Assembly (NCBI GenBank): GCA_012064415.1 | Contig: SSNU01000119.1 | Coordinates: forward strand, 124,001 to 188,000 | Length of the DNA: 64,000 bases | Direction: 5' to 3' | Source: Gyrodactylus bullatarudis | Taxonomy: Eukaryota; Platyhelminthes; Monogenea; Gyrodactylidea; Gyrodactylidae | In this document: positions 13,401 through 25,461 of the stretch, piece after piece | How positions within the stretch are numbered: the stretch's first letter is position 1 | Layout of the letters: each line of letters opens with the position of its first letter | Program-made: the position numbers and the translations under genes | The notes under the pieces: generated by a model | The model's input: only the letters and a program-made list of their open reading frames with translations | Told to the model about the DNA's origin: nothing | Databases searched by the model: none

Positions 13401-14589
13401 TGGTAGTCGGAATCTTTCTCGTAAATTTCCCGTTCCAGTTCTTCTCGGCGTTGACGGTCCTTAGCCAATTCCTAAGTTTCATTTAACATGATTAGGGATT
13501 ACGAATAATTTACTTCATCTTGTAGTTTCTTCTTTTCAAGATTTATCTGGTTCTCCATTTCCTCATAGAGTCGTCGGATTTCTTCATCTTGCTTGATTTT
13601 TTGACTATAAAAACATGCATAACAAGAGAATAAAGGGTTTGAGGAATATGACCTACGTTCTCATAGCGTTCTCAATGTTTTCGCATTCCTTTTTGCGTTG
13701 TTTAATCTCCAATGAAACCTTGGTAAGAATCTTTTCAAATCCAGGCAACATGGCTGGATTGTCACGTTGAATTTGCTCCCAAACATCCTTGATTACACCA
13801 ACTCTAAGGGGGAATTATAGAATTACACATCTATTAGAACATGCTAGTTATATTACAATGTAGAATAAACAGAAAGAAAATCCCATATTTTTTCCCACCA
13901 CTTTTTTTCATGCATCGTCAAAGTTTTTCTATTTTTATTTTTATTAATCTTTCGGGAATCTTGTCTTAATCGATAATACTTTTCAATTCAAGGAAATTTA
14001 CACTTGTGCTCATACATGTTGTTTGTGTAAGAATTTTTTTCTCTCGATTACACCAATGTGCATCACGTGTCTTAATTCTGATTGGCGTTCCCCCCCGTGA
14101 TCGATACTATAATACTTTTTTGAGAAACAACACATTATTGATTTTCTCTCCTTCATGTCTAGTTTTTACTGTTTAGTTTCGAATTTAGAAATCTCACTCA
14201 TCAAAGACTTCTTGAACTCCAGTCTGTTCGATTGTCTCGAGGAAACAATCGTCCTCCATGCCTTCAGGTATTCCATAGACATGATAACGTTCCTCTCCAT
14301 TCGAAGCGATCCTCTTACGACATGTTTCTTGAGCCTTGTCGAGGAAATATTCTTTATTCCTTGATAACAAGACTAATCACTTACTAAAGCCATCTTCAAA
14401 TTCATCAAGGTACAACTTCATGGTTTTGTCTCGGTCCATTTTATGGAAAATATCCGTAAGATCTCTCTCGGACATGGGCAGGAACTGTTTAAGGATGAGA
14501 AAGTCATCTAGAGTAAGATAACCTTTATTGTTGCTATCACATTGTTCAAATACAAGACCTGATTGAGCTGATAGCTCAGTTATATCCAT
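10465..14589 (-). CDS. EF-hand / coiled-coil / Rab GTPase (RASEF-CRACR2A family)
   Basis: This is a large Rab GTPase that joins calcium sensing to vesicle or cytoskeletal traffic. Twelve exons stay in frame for 666 residues: 14589-14385, 14351-14198, 13803-13657, 13604-13514, 13471-13376, 12717-12458, 12419-12204, 12099-11941, 11887-11833, 11749-11532, 10928-10703 and 10638-10465. Two EF-hand loops begin at D18 and D52. A long charged coiled coil follows (about 130-390), then a Ser-rich linker. The Rab domain starts near residue 470, with P-loop GDSSVGKS, switch II DTAGQEKFRSV, guanine motif NKID and SAK. It ends CCHH, with a Cys pair suited to geranylgeranylation. Introns of 33, 42, 38 and 53 bp lie among longer ones. 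RASEF (Rab45) and CRACR2A share this architecture at about 730-740 residues and I cannot separate them. The linker splice at 11888-11940 is the least certain junction. Confidence 0.92.
11010..11290. repeat. Dispersed AT-rich repeat, copy 2 (intronic)
   Basis: This segment lies in the intron between the two main Rab-domain exons (11749-11532 and 10928-10703). The stretch near 11205-11275 matches 8085-8150 in the opposite orientation. Related motif order (CTTATCAAGCTA / CTCATCAAGGTAC) recurs near 36030. Confidence 0.45.
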
Positions 14590-16117
14590 AATCTAATCTT
14601 TTTCGTTCTCTTCTATTCTCTGTTATTTTTTTTCAAACTAGGCAGTATTCTGACAAACTGTTAATTGGTACTGTAATACAGAATGCTTCTTAATATTATT
14701 ATGAGTAGGAGAATCTATGCTCTCTAATTTCTTGTCGTCTAGTAGTGAAATTCTTGGAAATTTTTCATTATGTTCAAATTCTACCATAGTGTTAAAGTGT
14801 ATATGTAACACTAGTCTATACAATTTTGAGAAATATTATAGACTTTCTCTTGAGATAGTGTATAGACACCAACACCAATGAAAACATGGATAGTTAAATG
14901 TATATATAATATGGATTAAATAAAACTTGCAATACTGTAATGATATATATATTTCATTGATTGCAGATAAAACAATGTTTTCCTTTACTTTAGGCCGAGT
15001 CATCATGAGGAAGTAGCAATGTATCTGTCTACACAACATCTAGTCTCTAAGAATGACAGAAGAATCACCGTACTGAGTTGGGCAAATTGAGTTTTTGTAA
15101 GCTTGACGTAAGGGGTTAGAACTTTAAGCATCTCGGGAGATGAGCCAGATAACGCGGCGTGTCGGAGGTATTCTCAAAAAACGAAAAACTCCGACTTTTC
15201 GCTAAACTAGAGTTACTAAGAGATCAATATCTATTAGTAAATTGACTAATTGCCTAACAACTGGGTATCATTAAATATATAAAATTGAATTCTGCGTTCA
15301 TTGGTGCATAAATGTGCAGGAAAAAGAGATCGACTCGCGGCTTTGAATAGATCATTTTACAGAATTTTCTATTCTTTCGATTGAAACTACTCTTAATTCC
15401 GTGAAACCTCATCTTCAGGTGTAAAATTGGACATTTTGAGAAGGGGTTTTCAAATAGAACTTCTCTTGATTATTTATCATAAGTTCTTTGAGATTATATA
15501 TCTATGAAGAAGAAGATAGTTTTAAGATCCTGTGACTTACTGTTAAATAAAATAGTGTATACATATATTCCTTAGATCTCAATACAGCATTTTGGATTTC
15601 ATAGTTCATCAAGAAAATACAGCTGCTTATCGGAACAATGATTTATTGACTGAGAGTGGGCAGTTTTGTTGTCTTGAAACAACTATAATTTATTTAACAT
15701 GACACTGTTATGTTATTCATCCCTCCCCTACCCTTCATTGGCAGAAAATATCCTAAGTTTTATTGAATTTTATTACATCTCCAAAGTTTTCTACCCAGCT
15801 GACTTGAAGATCAATGAATGTTGTGTTTATTAAATACGAAAAGGCAACAAAATAGATGTTAAAAACATATCTGGTTTAATGACAGAATTTCAGATTTTCA
15901 GGGCTGAATTAATTGGAGAGAAATCTATCAGATTCCCAATTAGTCCCTATGTAAAGCAATGCATAGAATCGTATGAGAGAGAATTGGGAAGCAATCTGAT
16001 TGGCTGAGATAAACTTGATAAAAGTTTGTAGATCTATCGTCTTTTTTTACATTCATGTCCAAGATAACTTCCTTATGGTGAAAATATTGAAAAAGAGTTT
16101 ATTCAATTCTTGAATAA
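14590..16117. other. Divergent intergenic region, Rab gene to GPCR
   Basis: This 1.5-kb spacer holds the likely 5' flanks of the Rab GTPase gene (minus) and the GPCR gene (plus). I see no coding exon. Around 15100-15200 the base composition is less AT-rich (GAGCCAGATAACGCGGCGTG) than its surroundings, which is unexplained. Confidence 0.4.
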
Positions 16118-17239
16118 ATGGAAAGTAGTTTGGCATATCAGTTTTCACGAAACCTTAGAGATGTTTACAAAATTCGCATGAATTCTCTTGGGGAAGATTC
16201 AGCCTATTCCCAATACCTTAACATATTCAGGGCCTTTGTAACGCCAATAATATTCATAACCGGCTTCATTGGAAATGTTTTTGTCATCATTATATTCTCA
16301 CGATTAAGGTTCAATACACGCTTCGGGGTCTATGCAATAAGCCTTGCTGTGGCCCAACTAATTTGTCTTGTATTGAATGCATTGCTCGATGATTTCCTGG
16401 GTAGGGGTGTGGACTATTTAACCGGGCAAAGTAACAATCTCAAATTGGATATAACCTCTGATGGAATGTGCAAATTCGTTGAAGTTACACAAAACTCAAT
16501 GTACACAACGAGCTCATACGTTCTGGTTGCATTCTCGCTAGACCGTTTAATCACAATCATGTTTCCAATACGGCTCAATTCAATATTTCACAAGAGATTC
16601 GCAGTTGGCCTCTGCAGTTTCATATATCTGATTTCGTTCGTTCTGAATTTCCCCCTGATTTTCATCACAAAGATCGATAACAATCGTTGTATTGCTTTTG
16701 AGAACGATATGGATACCTATAATTACATGTTTTTCTTCAAAGGCATCGGCACTTTTATACTCCCAGTGATCCTGGTCATAATTACTAATATGGCGATAAT
16801 CTTTCAAATGTGCAAAGTGGAAAAAACCAGAAGGGAATACTTTAAAAAGGACTCAAACCTGACTGGACCAGATACAGAGCTCTCAAGGATCATTGGCCAT
16901 CTAGCATTGAGTACAGTTTTTATTCTATTATACATACCTCTGGTGTATAGTTTATTCTTGAGGATATACGCCCATTGGAAGAAGATACCCGCTACAGATG
17001 CATGGCATCGGGATATTACTGATTTGAGTCGACTCTTCTCCTCCCTCAAAGATATGACCTATTCAGTGAGCTTCTTTTTGTATCTTATTTTCCTGAAAAA
17101 GTTCAGGTTATGCTTCATATCAAGATTTTGTGTCATCTGCAAACGGGACTGGAATGTTTCCAATCTCGAATCCCTTGATGATGGACATGATGAAAGAGAG
17201 TATATCTCCCCAAAAAGTGAAGATGTCACCTCTTCTTGA
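16118..17239 (+). CDS. Class A (peptide-type) G-protein-coupled receptor
   Basis: This is a seven-transmembrane receptor of 373 residues in one exon, probably binding a neuropeptide and coupling to a G protein at the plasma membrane. TM1 is at about 38-60 with the signature GN (N53). TM2 is about 70-92, TM3 about 119-145, TM4 about 161-183, TM5 about 205-230, TM6 about 262-282 and TM7 about 308-326, followed by the KKFR start of helix 8. C118 and C191 can form the usual disulfide. Several canonical class A residues differ: Gln80 where TM2 normally has Asp, DRL (142-144) for DRY, no CWxP Trp in TM6 (P274 kept), and SVSFFLY in TM7 for NPxxY. The pattern resembles divergent FMRFamide- or orphan-type peptide receptors. 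The start ATG gives a typical N-terminus without a signal peptide. The ligand cannot be told from sequence. Confidence 0.92.
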   Translation: MESSLAYQFSRNLRDVYKIRMNSLGEDSAYSQYLNIFRAFVTPIIFITGFIGNVFVIIIFSRLRFNTRFGVYAISLAVAQLICLVLNALLDDFLGRGVDYLTGQSNNLKLDITSDGMCKFVEVTQNSMYTTSSYVLVAFSLDRLITIMFPIRLNSIFHKRFAVGLCSFIYLISFVLNFPLIFITKIDNNRCIAFENDMDTYNYMFFFKGIGTFILPVILVIITNMAIIFQMCKVEKTRREYFKKDSNLTGPDTELSRIIGHLALSTVFILLYIPLVYSLFLRIYAHWKKIPATDAWHRDITDLSRLFSSLKDMTYSVSFFLYLIFLKKFRLCFISRFCVICKRDWNVSNLESLDDGHDEREYISPKSEDVTSS

Positions 17240-17274
17240 GCCTCAGTGATGCAATCTATCTATTTTAATTGAAC

Positions 17275-17280
17275 AATAAA
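17275..17280 (+). terminator. Poly(A) signal of the GPCR gene
   Basis: An AATAAA lies 36 nt after the GPCR stop codon, a fitting distance for a very short 3' UTR. Confidence 0.6.
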
Positions 17281-17670
17281 ATTTTATTCAAAACATTTTT
17301 TATTTAAAAAATGCATTCTGTTGAAAAAGGAAACAAGAGGAGAGTATGGTAGGTGGAAAGTCTGATTTAATTTTCTTTACTTCATTGTTCTAATCCAATC
17401 TTTAAAATCCTAAAAATAGATGGAAACAGTTTTTCTTAATTTTAGCATCCGGATGTGTAACGATTTTCATGATTGAATTTCTGTCTCTGGATTCATCTAC
17501 ACATCTGCATTGATAGAATAAAAATGAACTGCAGTCTACTAGGAAAATAACGTTAGGAATCTAAAAATCTCAATTTTTTCATCAAGAATTGGAACAGTGA
17601 TATTTCGGCCTCATTTCTGTCAATGGTTTATAATTATTGTGTCTGAGAAGGAGTGAATAGAAAAATATTC

Positions 17671-17676
17671 TTTATT
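17671..17676 (-). terminator. Poly(A) signal of HIRA
   Basis: TTTATT on the plus strand reads AATAAA on the minus strand, 38 nt after the HIRA stop codon. The 3' ends of HIRA and the GPCR are convergent, 474 bp apart stop to stop. Confidence 0.6.
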
Positions 17677-17713
17677 TTCAGAGAAAAATGTCAAAAAAAT
17701 ATATTTACAAAAT

Positions 17714-20700
17714 TCATGATTGGATGAGATTGTCAGTTTCCGGGTCGAGTTCCGTTTCCGATAAACGGTTGAGACTATCTAGGGTTTCCTTGATCTCTTG
17801 GTAAAGCTTTTGTAGGCTCAAATTTAGGCCAAAGTATTTTAGAAATTCAGCTGCCATTGATCTCTTTGATAGGTTCTAAGAAATAGAAAAAAGACTGAAA
17901 TTACAACTAAATAGGAGCAAAATACGATATTCAATAAATAATATTTATTGGGCCATTTGTTTGCAACTTTATATGCCATATGTCCAAATAAATATTTGAG
18001 GTAAAAGAAAAAACGGTTCTTTTTCGAAATCCAAATAAAGTTTAACTGTATTACAAAATATTAGAGAAAATCAAAAGCCTTAAATTCATTTGGAAGATGA
18101 TAAAAAGCCAATCATTTTCCTATAAAACTTTACTACTTAAATTTTTGGATAGTTTTTGCAACATTTCAAATGAAAATAGGATTTATTTATAGAATACAAG
18201 TTATACTATTTTATATTGCCCAATTATTTATCTTAATTGAATTGAACGTGAGATTGTTGAAGGATTCGAATAAAGGGCCATAAGTTGTGAACATGATTCT
18301 ATCAACCAAAATTGGTAAATCTAGGAAGGTAAACCAAGTCTGGCTTTATAAATGGATGAAATGAGTTGATAGAATGGCCGTCTTTATCATATAGACAAGA
18401 TCAGGACTATCGATAAGGAAACCTACCTACAAAAAAAACAAAGAAGATTTGTAGTTTAAAAATGCGTGTGTGTTCAAATACTCGAAAATCGATCATAATT
18501 ACATTACAGAAATGGATTTGTATACATTGAACTGAACATAAACATATCTTTCCTTAAGGATGAATATAAAACTGAACGTCATATCAGTTGTATATTTATA
18601 AATCACATGAGATGTCTACTCTCACTCTAGTGGATAAGGGGATACTTGGATAATATGGGAAATACAAAAAGTAGAAAGGATAAGTTGTATTTTTTCATAT
18701 GGTTTCGAGTGCCATCGAATGAATTAAACATTATTATTATACAGTTGAAGTCTTTTATCTGAGCGGAGCACATTCAAATTTGTTACAGGATCTGCTAAAT
18801 TCTTGATCCGTGTGAAATGAACAAAAGGCCTAACCTTAGAAAGATTACACAGCTGTGGAACAAAAAATGACTTTTTAAATTTTGTTAAGTTCGTTTTCTC
18901 GTCAAATTTCTTAACAACGGCCAGATAGATAGTCTGGTTAAATAGTTTTTTTTAATAAACTATTTTCTTTTGTTATTGAGTCGACCAAGCGGTTCAGAAC
19001 AAAAAAAACACTGTTTTTTCTAATTAATTTAAAACCCAAAGATTATTCAGTTTGATTCATAAGGATTTACTTTACTTACATCAGGATTTTTTTCAGCTCA
19101 CCTTATATTCATATATTTTTCAACTTTTACTATACTTTTTTCAAAATTTGTAAAATATTATTTTCAATGAACTCTTAACTTTTATCATTATTTATGTGTC
19201 ACTACTGATGAACCATAAAGAAATGTACATTTAGTGAATAAAAAACTTTTTCTTCTATATCTACAAATATGATTTTTCGGACGTTTTTGATAAATTACGT
19301 GAATCATATCAACGCCAAAATTAAAAATTCGTAAAATTGGTTTTTTTATTGTTGCACCATTAAAAGCTTGCAATCAATTTTAATCAATATCTGCAAGTAG
19401 GATATGGGAAAAATGACAAAAAATGCCCTTTATAATAATAATAATGAAGAAGTAAGACAACTTGCAAATGTTCGTTTGGACATAGTCCAAATTGTTATGA
19501 GGAAAAAGCATGGGGATGCTAGAATGTGTAACACTAAGGAAACAGGTCGGAAGAAGATGAAAACGATGGAACATTTTTTTATAACCTGAGATAAGTTGAG
19601 GCTGAATCAAATTTTGGATTTTCCGAAGCCTGTCCAATAGATTCTAGATGTCAGATAGCCATACTATGGCAGCAAAGAACAACCAATCAGGGAGTTTTCT
19701 TCTAAAGCCTATTGATAGCAAACGGTAAAATTAGACATCATAATCTTGAAACCAAGAAATCTTGACAAATTTAAATTCTCTGTGGAAAAATGATAGATTC
19801 CCAACTTTATAGAAAATCAGATGCAAGAGTAAAAAAGAGTCATTTGAGTTTCACAACTCACCAGGATGTTTTTATTCCAGTTGGGGGGATCCTTATAGAT
19901 GGGACCAATAAGATCCATAAATAGTGACCTCAGTTCGTCCTCGAATCCAAATTCAACAAGACTCCTGATTAGGCGACCAATCCAGAATTTTATCTCGTTA
20001 TTCGACTCGAATAGGAGTGATAGACGAATTTGGTTCTTGAGGAATTGAATAAGAATCTTCTTTTGTTCCATAGTGAGAGCTTTGAGTCTATAGAAAGAGA
20101 AAGAATGACACCTTGGAATAGGACAAAAATTTAATTGTAAACTAAAAGTTTAATGATCTTTTAATGACTGGTTGTCATTTTATTTATTTTTAAATATAAA
20201 AGACAATATAAGGAATGCAAGCTGAAAAGGACATCAAAAATCTTGAATAAAATAACAACGGTGGAGAGTAAAGTGACTCGGTCAGGGTGTATTTGAAGGT
20301 TATATGAGAACAATTTCCTAACAACCTAAATCTCATGTTTTCGTGTGGGGGTATTTGCAAAATTAGTCACTCGGACATTTGCATTTGCAGTTATGAATGG
20401 TTACAGTGGTAGTAATTTCGTTTTTTAATACGAAATTAATAAATAATTTCAGTCATGGTTAGTCCTCTCTATGCTGAATGATATTTATTTTCTCATGTGT
20501 ATTTTAATTCAGGGTTATTCCCAAGTACTGATTTGTATTGATAGTTATAGGAGAGTCTTCTCTTCAGGCTTAAGCATTCTTGTACTACTATAAACTATCA
20601 ACTTACTCAACAGGACTAATAGCCTTGACTGGCTGCGATTGTTTGACAATCTGCAGGGAATGTAGGAAACCAGTTGGAGGAGCGGTTTGAGAGTTGAGCG

Positions 20701-23700
20701 AATTCAGGGAATGAATAAATCGGAAGAGTAAGGGATCCTTTTCACTATCGAGAAGGACAATCCAATTCTGGGAGTTTTGATGATAGAGGAATGAGGAACC
20801 TTTACTGAGCTGAATGCAGATATCGTTACTCTCAGTGATAACCAATGATTTAAGACGATGATTGTAGCCTAGAAAAAACATACACAGATCAAGAAATGTA
20901 AATCTTTTAAAAAGTTTAATGATAAAATTCTCGAGTTTATTTCATCTCTAGCTTGTATTTTATTCTCAAAAGTAAGAAAAGTAATTTTTCATTTCTCAAT
21001 AAATTAATGGGGAAAAATTGTGAATGAAACAAAAAAATGGTGTAAACATAATAAAATCTTTTGTTTGAATAATTTGTGAATAAAATCGGATGATAAATAA
21101 AAAAAATATTCGCCAAAGTCAGAGTAAATATATCAACTAATCTGATGAGATTTGAGTACAATATTTTGAATCTTACTCGCCATTTTTCTTTAGATGCTTT
21201 TTGCCTGGGGGCCAAATTATATGTATTCAGTAAAAAGGTACTTGAAAGTGTGTATGTTTACATCAAGTCTACGGTGCTTCTTTCAAATTTTAAGAAGATT
21301 GCTTGTAATTCTTAGGGTTGATTTTTTATCAACAAATAACTTTCTTTCACAATCCCAAACAGGGAAAAAAGAATAGCGGTCTATTTCTGATGAAACAAGA
21401 CAAATTAAGTTTCTTACTATGCTCTCATAACGGTATTTTTATAGGTTTGAATGAAAAGTTTGAATATTTATTATTGAAGGATTTACATTATAAAATAATC
21501 AGTTAATTTACCTTTAATTGTATGGGACATATCAACAGTTTTGATCAATTTTATGAGGAACTTTTTGAAGGACTGCTCTTCATCAAAGAGGCCGGTTGAG
21601 ATGCTCTCTAGTTGCATGAGATCTGTGGGTAATGTCCAAATGGAGACTGTACCAGAACTACTGAGAGCGTATAATTGGTAATTGTCCTTGTCACCATTGG
21701 CCATTGAAGCAGTTTGAGAGGTGTTGTTGTTCTGATGAATGCAAATTCGAAGGATTGGACATTTGGAGACCTGGATGGTTGGAAATATGTAATCGCCAGT
21801 ATTCGAATCATAAAAGGAGAGTTCACCATTGCCATTGCCAAGAATAAACCAATTCCTATGGATAGAAAAAAGTAACCTCAAGTCAGAGTTGATAAATATA
21901 TTTACTAAAATTTTGTTTAGCTAATTCGTACTTATATTGCATAGAACAAATGTATCATTCATAGCATAGCAATCCTTGCTAATTCATATTTATTAAACGA
22001 TAAAGGCTCATATCTTTTCATATGCTGTTCAACCTGTTACTTTTAAATGTTATTTATGATTCAAAAGATTACAATTATCTCTCTGCTTTTAGAGAAAAAA
22101 ATATGAAATTTTCTATTTGGCCATTATTTGAAATTTGAATTACTGTGAGTGCGAAAATTGGATTACCAACCAGTGATTAATTTAAGTACAATTTTCTCTT
22201 GGTGTAATATTCTTAAAAGACAATAAAAAATAGTAAAGCTATGACGTCGAATGTGCATTCTCAGAATGTCTGCTCGAATATCTGTTCGTTCAATTTTTCT
22301 GTTCCTCTCTATTTTTTGAGAAAGACTCAATTACATTACATTGTATGATATCAATAAATTACACACAAGGTACAAATTTGTTAAATTCATTACATGGAAA
22401 GATATGGTCACTGACTGGTCAGCCTACACATGGTGTATGCTTTCCTATAACGTAAACCTTAGAAGGTCTGAGAGATTTTTCCCCATGTTTTATTATTTTA
22501 TCCTGATTGGACTTTTTTTCTCAATTTCAACAATTTTGTAACATTATATTCCAAGGCTCCTATATTATTTGATTTCAGCAAATAGACAAAAAATCGAATT
22601 TGGCCGGTGAAACTCAGGGGAACTAGTCAGTAAATTGAGCCATTTCATTGAGACATTGGTGAGTTCAACTCTACAAAAGTTGCAGAATTTACAAAAATTT
22701 CAAAACAAATGCCTCACTCATGATAAGCGTAACAGGTAATGGCAGATTTTTCAGCAATTGAGAACATTTTCTTGTCGGCCTTGGCAGCGGAAACAAGATA
22801 CTTCTTCTTTGTAGAATCGTTGGCGATCGTGATTAGGCTGACATTTCGCCCGGGTCGATGATCTTGACTGCACACAAACTTTTTCATTCCATTGGCTGGA
22901 TTCAACTCAGCCGATTGTTCATCGAATAAGCTAGTCACTTTCATGTCGATGACTTCAACTTGCTTAACTGATTGTTGATTTGAGTCTAATTTTTTATTGG
23001 TAGAAGAGAGATTAAAAGAGGGTTCACAATTCACAAGGATTAGAGACCAACTTGTAGAGTTTGTAACTGTGTCACTGGTGAGTTTTTCTTTGGGCTTTTT
23101 CTTGACAACCTTCACCGAGGTTAATCCTTCAGTATCAGACCCAGAACTGGAATCTTCAAAGATGACCCTTTTGCGTTTCTGATCTTTTTTCTTGCCAGAT
23201 TCGTCTAAGGTTGCACTTTGAAGTTTCTTTATAGACTCAGCATTACTAGAGGAAAAGAAAAGAAATATTACATTCCCGGTAGATGGTGAAATTCATAAGA
23301 ATTGTCTAACTCGTTTATTCTATCCTTGGAGACGTCCAGATCTACATTTGATTCGCCAAGCTGTTTCTCCTTTGGCTTAAGCGGCGATTCAAGTTTAGCC
23401 AGTTTGACCGGCTTGGCTTGACTCTCGACAACTTCCTCAACTGCAGCTTCCTCCTCGGGAATTTCCCTATGGTAAAGTTTATATCTTCTATGCTACTTAC
23501 TCGTCAAGGCCGCCAAGGAATTTTGGAGTTATTCGTCTCTTTCCATCAACAGTTCTTGTCTCTATTTGTTTACTTGGCTAAGAGAAACAGGTGCATAATA
23601 ATAATATTAAAATAGTATAGTTGGTTTTTTACTAGATTATACTTACACCTGTAATGGGTTTGGCAGGTTGCCTAGTGACTTGTTTATCAGATTGTTCGAG

Positions 23701-25304
23701 GTTAGTCTTTTCTGCAGCAGTCTCTTTTAGGACTTCCAGTTGTAACGCCATCATTTCTGGTGTCTCGGGAATCATTTTCTCAGTTGACATGTTCATATTA
23801 CTCAAGTTGATAAGGTCCTGATCTGTCTGGGAGATATCATTGAGCAGGGCAGAACAGCCAAAATGTCTCTTGTGAAGTTTAATTGTATTGGCCTCGGTCC
23901 AAGGTGTGCCAATCTCCTCTTTCGAAAAGGAAATATAGGCAATTGAACCATCAAAGGAAGATGCAATCAGTTCATTGCTAGATTTGGACCAAGTCAGGTC
24001 TGACAAGGGCTGTACAAATAGGTCATGGATTATGACAACTGCACGTTTACTAATTGTCGACCAAACAGATATGGAACGATCCTTACTTCCAATGGCAATC
24101 ACGACCGAGTCCATGGAGTTGTTTTTGTTCTCAACTTTGAGAATGTTTGGATTGAAGCGAGTGCAAGTGACATGCTTCTTGTGCCCAATCAGGTCGAGGC
24201 CTGGCTTCATTTGTTTTCTATCGATTAGATTAACACAGGGAAAACAATTGTTAACAGCTACAGTGGAAGCAATGTATGAGCCGTCTGGACTCCAGGAAAG
24301 TCTCATAAATTGACTTTGCGTTGAAGTTTTATCATAGATTTCTTTGATTTTCGTCTCCTCGCTCCAATCATGGACACGCCAAACGCGCAATGTTTTATCA
24401 TCAGATTGTGAGGCCAGGTAGCGGCCAGCAGGATCCCAAGCAACACCCTTAACAAATCCTCCATGGCCCTTGAGGACTGTAATCTGCTTGAATGTGCAAT
24501 TTACATTTGAAGAAGAATACCAAACAATAATGGAATTATCGACACTGGAACTGGCCAGATAGCGCGAGGACAAATGCCAGGCCAAGTCTTGAACATCACC
24601 CGAGTGACCACGAAGGGTTAGAACTAACTTCCAGTTTTCAGTGAATCTAGTCTGCTCTTTACACCCAAAAATAGAATGAGGTCTGGATCCTTGTCTGAAT
24701 GTATTAACAGTAAAATATTTATAATTTAATCTATATCTACTTGTAAGTAAACATCTATTTGAATGACAAATTATATTCAAACAGATTTAAATATGTAACG
24801 AATAAAAGGGAATAAAGAGATGAATAATACGAATATAATATAAACGATAAATAAAGTTGATCTAGAAAATATTTACAATGATAGAAAATATATTTTGGAA
24901 GGAGTAAAATAAAAGAAGAGAAAAACTTACATTTTCTCCCATATATTGACATTTTTATCTGTACCGCAAGATGCTAGCCATTTTCCATTAGGAGACCATC
25001 TAACACAATTGACGCAAACTAAGTGATATTAGAAACGTTTAATAACTAACGATGGTGGGCATTCATCTGAAATAGCTTCCTATTGTTTTTAGGATACTTT
25101 CTCGGATCCTGTAGGGCATTCAGGCTCCAGATTGCAATCAATCCAAAACCATCAGACATTCCTCCAGTGACAAACCTTGTTTCATCAGGATGTATATCAA
25201 CAGAATAAATCGGAAATTCTTGAGTAAAATATTTCCAACAAACCAATATTTTCTTTTTTCTCTGCGGAACAGTGATTAACCCATTCTGGCTTGACAATTC
25301 TCAT
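17714..25304 (-). CDS. HIRA: HIRA histone chaperone
   Basis: HIRA is the scaffold of the complex that deposits histone H3.3-H4 independently of replication in the nucleus. Eleven exons give 1052 residues (human about 1017): 25304-25244, 25218-25051, 25018-24931, 24694-23647, 23577-23501, 23466-23272, 23245-22718, 21855-21512, 20868-20607, 20087-19862 and 17875-17714. It begins MRIVKPEWVNH, close to the family start. WD40 repeats fill about 1-400 (VDIHPDETRFVTGG, CVNCVRWSPNGKWLAS, GHSGDVQDLAW, HGGFVKGVAWDPAGRYLAS). Exon 5 has the ASF1-binding B-domain motif DGKRRITP. The C-terminal Hira domain (ENWFILGNGNGELSFYD onward) ends at a family-typical helical tail. Introns of 25, 32 and 26 bp are confirmed by protein continuity. 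The last exon lies behind a 2-kb intron. A putative insertion of about 10 residues follows VNH. Confidence 0.95.
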
Positions 25305-25461
25305 TTTTCTTTACTTAAAGTAATTTACTTTAATTTCATAAAGTTCATGGATTAAAACACAGTCTAGCTATAAAACTTTCAAGTTTGTGTTCTATCGTAG
25401 CAACTCCTGTTAGTTCAATTTCAAAAATTTCGTTTGAATAAAATTTATTCTTTATTAGTTT
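25305..25461. promoter_or_regulatory. Likely bidirectional promoter, HIRA / tetraspanin
   Basis: Only 157 bp separate the HIRA start codon (minus) from the tetraspanin start codon (plus). Both 5' UTRs and core promoters must fit here unless upstream noncoding exons exist. It is AT-rich; I see no clear TATA box or Inr consensus to assign. Confidence 0.45.

Noticed and set aside
24755..24952. 65-codon minus-strand ORF overlapping HIRA
   Set aside because: It is the third intron of HIRA read through; the HIRA protein alignment skips it.
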